Source: Halieaceae bacterium (GTDB lineage: Bacteria > Pseudomonadota > Gammaproteobacteria > Pseudomonadales > Halieaceae). Taken from it: a DNA stretch of 11,669 nucleotides. The notes beneath the pieces were generated by a model, which was not told where the DNA came from, made no database searches, and was given only the letters and a program-made list of their open reading frames with translations. The stretch is taken from the NCBI GenBank assembly GCA_011523115.1, contig WTHO01000190.1, forward strand, positions 1 to 11,669, in the 5' to 3' direction. Both the position numbers and the translations under genes were made by a program. Of this stretch, positions 6,313-11,669 are shown in pieces (the stretch's first letter is position 1; each line of letters opens with the position of its first letter).

Positions 6313-6467
6313 TTATAGATTGTATGGCTTCTCTGGTAACGGCGATACCGCGAGGGCAGCGAGACGCCATGAATCGTGTGCTACGGAGGCTGGTTGTGAC
6401 CTTTGGGCATATATGCGAGACGGCCGCCGCGGTATACTCGCCCCGCCCGTAAGATCAGGAATCCTTG
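6313..6467. promoter_or_regulatory. Divergent mltF/purL intergenic region
   Basis: This 155-base region must drive both genes. On the plus strand, TATACT (6433-6438, 5 of 6 of a -10) lies 29 bases before the purL ATG but has no convincing -35 at 16-18 bases. On the minus strand, TACAAT (6324-6319) lies just before the mltF start, also without a good -35. I see no match to the E. coli PurR operator, so purine control by PurR is not supported here. Confidence 0.35.
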
Positions 6468-9400
6468 ATGCTAGTCCTGCCCGGATCCGCTGCGCTATCT
6501 GACGCTCGTTTTCAATTGCTGGCGGAGAGCGTGACTGCGCTGGACCCGTCACTGAGGCTCCGTGAGGTCAACTATGCCTACGCGGTTGATGTGGCGGCGG
6601 GAGCTCCCCTGGACGAAGATCGGTTGGCAGCCTTGTTACAGCCGGGTACCGCGACGCCCGCAGACACTGAAGCTTTGCATCGCCCCGGGCATCGCATTGT
6701 CACACCGCGGTTTGGCACGATCTCGCCGTGGTCGAGTAAGGCGACCGATATCGCCCGCAACTGCGGTTTCACCGGCGTTGACCGTATCGAGCGCGTGACG
6801 GTGATTGGCGTCGATGGCCTGACTGCAGATCAGGATCTGCGGCCGTTAGATGCGCTCATACATGATCGAATGACCGAGATGGTGGTGGATTCCCTTGACG
6901 CCCTCCAGTCGCTTTTTGAGCGGTCCTCCTCAAGGAGCTACCAGGAGGTGGATATTCTAGGTGCAGGTGCGGAGGCGCTTTTCATCGCCAACCGCGAACT
7001 TGGGCTGGCGCTGACCGACGACGAAATGACTTATTTGGTCGATGCCTTCAAGGATTTGGGTCGTAATCCACGTGACATCGAACTCATGATGTTTGCGCAA
7101 GCCAATTCCGAGCACTGTCGGCACAAAATCTTCAATGCCAGTTGGGAGGTTGACGGCGCCGAGCAGGCACACTCGCTCTTCGGCATGATTCGACATACCA
7201 ACGAGGTGGGCGGCGACAATGTGCTGTCCGCTTATTCGGATAATGCGGCGGTCGTGTCAGGGCACACGGGGGGACGCTTTTATCCCGACGAGCAGGACCG
7301 CGTCTGGCGTTTTCACGACGAGCCGATTCATCTGCTCATGAAGGTAGAGACCCACAACCATCCCACGGCGATTTCACCGTTTTCCGGAGCCGGCACCGGT
7401 GCCGGCGGTGAAATCCGCGATGAGGGGGCTGTGGGTCGCGGCTCCCGTCCCAAGGCCGGACTGGTTGGATTTTCGGTGTCCCATCTGGAGATCCCCGGTC
7501 AATCCCGCCCCTGGGAATTGAACTACGGGCGCCCCGACCGCATCGTCTCACCGCTGCAGATCATGATCGAGGGCCCGATTGGCGCCGCCGCGTTCAACAA
7601 TGAGTTTGGACGCCCGAATTTGGCCGGCTATTTTCGTAGCTTTGAGTCCGCCACGACTCAGGGCGTCCGGGGCTACCACAAGCCGATTATGATCGCCGGC
7701 GGTTTTGGCAACATCCGAGCGGAGCATGTTGAAAAGGGCGATTATTCAGCGGGCGCAAAACTGATCGTACTGGGTGGGCCGGCCATGCTGATTGGCTTGG
7801 GCGGTGGCGCAGCCTCTTCCATGGCCAGCGGCGACAGCGCCGAAGATCTCGATTTTGCCTCCGTGCAGCGACAAAACCCCGAGATACAGCGGCGCTGTCA
7901 GGAGGTCATTGACCGGTGCTGGGGCCTCGGCGAGCACAATCCTATCGCTTTCATCCATGACGTGGGTGCCGGCGGGTTGAGCAATGCCTTGCCGGAGTTG
8001 GTGAAAGACGGCGGCCGGGGTGGACGTTTTGAACTGCGCGCTGTGCCGAATGACGAACCCGGAATGACGCCCCTGGAAATCTGGTGTAACGAATCGCAGG
8101 AGCGCTACGTGCTGGCGGTCGAGCCAGAGGAATTGAGCCGATTTGAGGCCATCTGCGAGCGAGAGCGATGTCCTTACGCGGTGGTGGGCGAGGCCACTGA
8201 AGCAGAGCACCTGCTGGTGGCAGATAGCCAGTTCGACAATGCCCCGGTGGATATCCCCATGTCGGTGTTGTTTGGCAAACCCCCCAAAATGCATAGGCAA
8301 ACGAACCGCCGCCCACCGGTGACCGATCAATTTGATGCAAGCGCGGTGTCGCTCGCTGAATCCCTGGAACGGGTACTGACCTTCCCAGCGGTGGCTTCTA
8401 AGAGTTTCCTCATTACGATTGGTGACCGGAGCGTCACGGGCATGGTCGCAAGAGATCAGATGGTAGGGCCTTGGCAGGTGCCTGTCGCAGACTGTGCCGT
8501 GACGACCGTGTCTCTGGATTCTCACCTGGGCGAAGCCATGGCGATGGGGGAGCGTACCCCGGTAGCACTGCTTGATGGGCCCGCCGCCGGTCGGTTGGCG
8601 GTGGCAGAGGCGATTACCAACATACTGGCGGCACCCATTACCGCGTTGAGCGACATCAAGTTGTCTGCAAACTGGATGTGTGCCGCCGGGTATGACGGTG
8701 ACGATGCGGTGCTGTATGACACCGTTGAAGCGGTAGGTCGGGCATTTTGCCCGGCGCTCGGCATTACCATACCCGTCGGTAAAGACTCGATGTCGATGCG
8801 CACGGTATGGGACACCGCTGAGGGAGATCGCGCGGTCACCGCGCCAGTCTCGCTCATTGTCTCTGCATTTGCTCCCTGCGATGACGCTCGGCGGACGCTC
8901 ACGCCCATGTTGCTCCCCCGTGACGACACGGTGCTGTTGCTGGTTGATCTCGGCCGCGGACGCGATCGGCTGGGTGGCTCTGTGCTGGCTCAGGTGTGGC
9001 AGCACATGGGCCATACCGCGCCAGATGTCGAGCCAGTCGACGTACTGGCCCTCTTCGAGCTGATCAGCGAGGCGCGAGAGCGGGACTGGCTATTGGCCTA
9101 CCACGACCGGTCAGATGGCGGCCTGTTGGTGACCCTGCTCGAAATGGCGTTCGCTGGTCGCTGTGGTCTCGACATCAATCTGGACGTGAACCCTGATGAG
9201 GCCAACGCGCGCTTATTTTCCGAGGAAATTGGCGTGGTCATTCAGGTGGCCCGTGAGCACGAGGCGCAGCTGATGGCGCTCGCCGAAAAGGTGGGTTTGG
9301 GGGGCGCCGTCACTGAGGTTGCCACCCCTCGCGAGGACGAGCGGATCGTGATTAATACGCCACAGTTCGAGCTGGTAGACAGCCGGCGAGGTGCGTTGCA

Positions 9401-10340
9401 GTCCTTGTGGGCGCAAACCAGTCATGCCATGGCACGTCTGCGAGATAACGCTGTTTGTGCTGATCAGGAATTTGCGGCGATTCAGTCCCCCGACCCCGGC
9501 TTATCTGCGCATCTCACCTTTGAATGTGATGAGGACATTGCTGCGCCGTTCATCATCTCGGGCAAGCGACCCAGAATCGCGATCCTGCGGGAGCAGGGCG
9601 TCAATGGCCACATGGAAATGGCGGCTGCTTTTGACCGAGCCGGATTCACGGCGATCGACGTTCACATGAGTGATGTGATGATGGGGCACGAGACCTTGAG
9701 CGATTGCCATGGTCTGGTCGCCTGCGGCGGATTCTCCTACGGCGATGTGTTGGGCGCGGGAGAGGGGTGGGCAAAAAGTATCCTGTTCAATGACGCTGTC
9801 AGGCAGCGGTTCGCCGATTTCTTTGAGCGCAGTGACACCTTCGCATTAGGCGTCTGTAATGGCTGTCAGATGATGTCAGCACTACAGGAAATCATTCCAG
9901 GGTCGAGTCACTGGCCGCGGTTTGCCCGCAATTTATCAGAGCAGTACGAGGCGCGATTGGCTTTGGTCAGGGTAGAAGCGTCACCCTCTATTTTGCTGTC
10001 GGGGATGGAGGGCTCGCATCTTCCCATCGTTGTGGCGCATGGCGAGGGCCGCGCCCAATTCGCCGACACAGCGCGATGTGAGGCGCTCGAATCCTCGGGT
10101 TTGGTCTCGTTGCGTTTTATAGAGAACGACCTTCAGCTTGCGTCAACCTATCCTGCCAATCCCAATGGCTCACCGGCCGGTATTACCGGTCTATGCAATG
10201 CCGATGGCCGGGTGACCATCATGATGCCGCACCCCGAGCGGGTTTACCGGGCGAGCCAGTTGTCTTGGTGCCCACCGGGGTGGAGTGATGATTCGGGCTG
10301 GATGCGCCTGTTTCGCAATGCCCGGGTATGGCTTGGGTAA
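6468..10340 (+). CDS. purL: Phosphoribosylformylglycinamidine synthase (FGAM synthetase), single-chain
   Basis: PurL makes FGAM from FGAR, glutamine and ATP, the fourth step of IMP synthesis in the cytoplasm. At 1290 residues it is the large single-chain form of Gammaproteobacteria rather than the split PurL/PurQ/PurS type. The N-terminal PurS-like region is about 1-150. A linker leads to the first AIRS-like half with [14 protein letters not shown] (about 208-221) and [18 protein letters not shown]. The second half carries [17 protein letters not shown] and [10 protein letters not shown]. The class I glutamine amidotransferase domain is C-terminal, with Cys1130 in GVCNGCQM and the His/Glu pair in MPHPERV. 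I chose ATG 6468 over the TTG one codon earlier because AGGA 6457-6460 lies seven bases before the ATG. The gene appears intact. It stands alone between divergent mltF and the hairpin before secD. Confidence 0.98.
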   Translation: MLVLPGSAALSDARFQLLAESVTALDPSLRLREVNYAYAVDVAAGAPLDEDRLAALLQPGTATPADTEALHRPGHRIVTPRFGTISPWSSKATDIARNCGFTGVDRIERVTVIGVDGLTADQDLRPLDALIHDRMTEMVVDSLDALQSLFERSSSRSYQEVDILGAGAEALFIANRELGLALTDDEMTYLVDAFKDLGRNPRDIELMMFAQANSEHCRHKIFNASWEVDGAEQAHSLFGMIRHTNEVGGDNVLSAYSDNAAVVSGHTGGRFYPDEQDRVWRFHDEPIHLLMKVETHNHPTAISPFSGAGTGAGGEIRDEGAVGRGSRPKAGLVGFSVSHLEIPGQSRPWELNYGRPDRIVSPLQIMIEGPIGAAAFNNEFGRPNLAGYFRSFESATTQGVRGYHKPIMIAGGFGNIRAEHVEKGDYSAGAKLIVLGGPAMLIGLGGGAASSMASGDSAEDLDFASVQRQNPEIQRRCQEVIDRCWGLGEHNPIAFIHDVGAGGLSNALPELVKDGGRGGRFELRAVPNDEPGMTPLEIWCNESQERYVLAVEPEELSRFEAICERERCPYAVVGEATEAEHLLVADSQFDNAPVDIPMSVLFGKPPKMHRQTNRRPPVTDQFDASAVSLAESLERVLTFPAVASKSFLITIGDRSVTGMVARDQMVGPWQVPVADCAVTTVSLDSHLGEAMAMGERTPVALLDGPAAGRLAVAEAITNILAAPITALSDIKLSANWMCAAGYDGDDAVLYDTVEAVGRAFCPALGITIPVGKDSMSMRTVWDTAEGDRAVTAPVSLIVSAFAPCDDARRTLTPMLLPRDDTVLLLVDLGRGRDRLGGSVLAQVWQHMGHTAPDVEPVDVLALFELISEARERDWLLAYHDRSDGGLLVTLLEMAFAGRCGLDINLDVNPDEANARLFSEEIGVVIQVAREHEAQLMALAEKVGLGGAVTEVATPREDERIVINTPQFELVDSRRGALQSLWAQTSHAMARLRDNAVCADQEFAAIQSPDPGLSAHLTFECDEDIAAPFIISGKRPRIAILREQGVNGHMEMAAAFDRAGFTAIDVHMSDVMMGHETLSDCHGLVACGGFSYGDVLGAGEGWAKSILFNDAVRQRFADFFERSDTFALGVCNGCQMMSALQEIIPGSSHWPRFARNLSEQYEARLALVRVEASPSILLSGMEGSHLPIVVAHGEGRAQFADTARCEALESSGLVSLRFIENDLQLASTYPANPNGSPAGITGLCNADGRVTIMMPHPERVYRASQLSWCPPGWSDDSGWMRLFRNARVWLG

Positions 10341-10361
10341 TGATGACATGGTGTTGCCGTT

Positions 10362-10381
10362 GCGGAGTGGTTACACTCCGC
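10362..10381 (+). terminator. Hairpin terminator after purL
   Basis: GCGGAGTG (10362-10369) and CACTCCGC (10374-10381) form a perfect 8-bp stem with a GTTA tetraloop, 22 bases after the purL stop. It is followed by GCCTGTTTG, a weak T-rich run. This is the best intrinsic terminator candidate in the window and would separate purL from secD transcription. Confidence 0.6.
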
Positions 10382-10430
10382 GCCTGTTTGATGCCCTAAC
10401 CGCCACATAGGCTCCGATTCCCAAGCACCG

Positions 10431-11669
10431 ATGATTAACCGCTATCCCCTCTGGAAAAACCTGCTGATTCTCACTGTTGCACTGTGTGGTTTGTACTACG
10501 CGGCGCCCAACCTTTACGCGCCTGATCCTGCGTTGCAGATTGCCGGAGCCAGTAGCGCCCAGGAGATCGACGAGCGCATATTGACGCGTGCCGGAACAGC
10601 GCTGGACGAGGCTGGCATTGACTACTTCGGTGAGGCGTTACAAAACGATGGCAAATCAGCGCTTTTCCGGTTGAGCGACCGAGAGCAACAACTGCGTGCT
10701 CAAGCCATTCTCTCCCGCGCATTGGGCGACGGATTTATCGTGGCCCTCAATTTGGCCCCCACTACCCCCGATTGGTTACTGGATGGCGGTGCCACGCCCA
10801 TGAAGTTGGGTCTGGACCTCAGCGGGGGCGTGCATTTTAAGCTTGAAGTGGACGTCGATGCAGCGACAGAGCGCAAGCTGACGCAGTACGAGACGGGCAT
10901 CCAAAAGCGCCTGCGGGAAGAGAGGATTCGCGGTCGAGTGAGCCTCGAGGGCCGCCAGGTAGCGATGCAGTTCAGGTCAGAGGATGAGCGTGAGGCGGCT
11001 CGCCGCGAGGTGGTGGATCTTTACCCGGAACTGTTCCTCGATCGCGTCGACGAGGGTGATACCTGGTCACTGTATGCCCAGGTCACTGAGCAGACGATCA
11101 AGCAAGTCATCGACTACGCGGTGGCACAGAACCTCACCACGATACGAAATCGCGTCAACGAGTTGGGAGTCTCTGAGCCTCTGGTACAGCGTCAGGGCAG
11201 CAACCGCATTGTGGTGGAGTTGCCGGGCATCCAGGATACCGCCGAGGCAAAGCGTATTCTGGGCAAGGTGGCGAACCTTGAATTTCGTCTGGTGGCCGAA
11301 GCCAACGCGCCGGTCTCGCAGCGGCAGCGTTTTGAGTATCGGAGCGCAGACCGGGGTGGCATGACCGAGTGGCTAGAACGCGATGTCATCATCACCGGGG
11401 AAAGCGTCTCCAACGCGCAGGCAGGCTTTGACCAGAACGGCCAGCCGAATGTCATGATCAGCCTCGATGGCGAGGGCGGTATGCTGATGTCTCGTGCCAC
11501 CCGTGCAAACATCAAGCGGCGTATGGGTGTGTTGTTCATTGAACGCAAATACCGGACACGGTACGAGCAGGACGAGGCCGGCGAGGAATCTCTGGTGCGC
11601 GTCCCCTACGATGAGAAGAAACTGCTCACCGCGCCCGTCATTCAATCTGCACTGGGCGCGCAATTCCAG
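10431..11669 (+). CDS. secD: Protein translocase subunit SecD, 3' truncated by window edge
   Basis: SecD works with SecF in the inner membrane, using the proton gradient to help pull proteins out of the SecYEG channel. The frame is open for 413 codons to the window end; the E. coli protein has 615 residues, so about a third is missing. The start MINRYPLWKNLLILTVALCG gives the first membrane helix. Then come the family motifs ALNLAPTTPDWL, MKLGLDLSGGVHF, NRVNELGVSEPLVQRQG and RIVVELPGIQD in the periplasmic P1 domain. The C-terminal six-helix half lies beyond the edge, where secF would be expected next. ATG 10431 has no strong ribosome site. Unlike the common tgt-yajC-secD-secF order, purL and a hairpin directly precede secD here, with no yajC between. 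I see no convincing promoter in the 49 bases after the hairpin. Confidence 0.96.
   Translation, partial: MINRYPLWKNLLILTVALCGLYYAAPNLYAPDPALQIAGASSAQEIDERILTRAGTALDEAGIDYFGEALQNDGKSALFRLSDREQQLRAQAILSRALGDGFIVALNLAPTTPDWLLDGGATPMKLGLDLSGGVHFKLEVDVDAATERKLTQYETGIQKRLREERIRGRVSLEGRQVAMQFRSEDEREAARREVVDLYPELFLDRVDEGDTWSLYAQVTEQTIKQVIDYAVAQNLTTIRNRVNELGVSEPLVQRQGSNRIVVELPGIQDTAEAKRILGKVANLEFRLVAEANAPVSQRQRFEYRSADRGGMTEWLERDVIITGESVSNAQAGFDQNGQPNVMISLDGEGGMLMSRATRANIKRRMGVLFIERKYRTRYEQDEAGEESLVRVPYDEKKLLTAPVIQSALGAQFQ

Noticed and set aside
6313..6467. PurR operator before purL
   Set aside because: No sequence close to the E. coli PurR consensus was found on reading the region.
7746..9014. Long open frame of 422 codons on the minus strand
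   Set aside because: It lies fully inside purL, whose protein is intact and recognisable throughout. The antisense product is rich in His, Arg and Gln with no known fold, as expected for the shadow of a GC-rich gene.
1..11669. Mobile element, prophage, CRISPR array, toxin-antitoxin pair or RNA gene
   Set aside because: No transposase, integrase, repeat array, small toxin pair or tRNA-like cloverleaf was seen; the genes are mostly conserved chromosomal genes.

Overview
The window reads as a moderately GC-rich chromosome segment from a gammaproteobacterium able to make bacteriochlorophyll. The best guess is a marine aerobic anoxygenic phototroph of the OM60/NOR5 (Halieaceae) type. Two things support this. 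An oxygen-dependent Mg-protoporphyrin monomethyl ester cyclase gene (acsF) sits beside a blue-light sensor gene. The neighbouring trio tadA, mltF and purL is a typical gammaproteobacterial arrangement. The taxonomic placement is inference from gene content, not from a marker gene.

Layout: the left edge holds the 3' part of a multi-pass membrane protein gene (1-453, +). It overlaps tail to tail with a short BLUF photoreceptor gene (437-904, -). A 183-base intergenic region (905-1087) separates BLUF from the divergent acsF (1088-2155, +). This region contains a plausible sigma70 promoter and two tandem copies of an operator matching the TGT-N12-ACA pattern of the photosynthesis repressor PpsR/CrtJ. 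It is the most interesting part of the window. A GC-rich hairpin follows acsF.

Next comes a compact plus-strand block that looks like an operon: a crotonase-family gene (2366-3139), an NnrU/Z-ISO-family membrane protein (3198-3746), an AlkA-type DNA glycosylase (3762-4394, start uncertain) and tadA (4391-4876). The last two overlap by 4 bases. tadA converges on mltF (4891-6312, -), a lipoprotein lytic transglycosylase. mltF is divergent from purL (6468-10340, +), the 1290-residue purine biosynthesis enzyme. After a clear hairpin, the window ends inside secD (10431 to the edge, +), which here has no yajC directly upstream.

How the genes work together: the left third is about light and oxygen-controlled pigment synthesis. 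The rest is housekeeping: acyl-CoA chemistry, DNA and tRNA base modification, cell-wall turnover, purine synthesis and protein export. I see no mobile element, CRISPR array, tRNA or rRNA gene. No stretch longer than about 210 bases lacks a gene.
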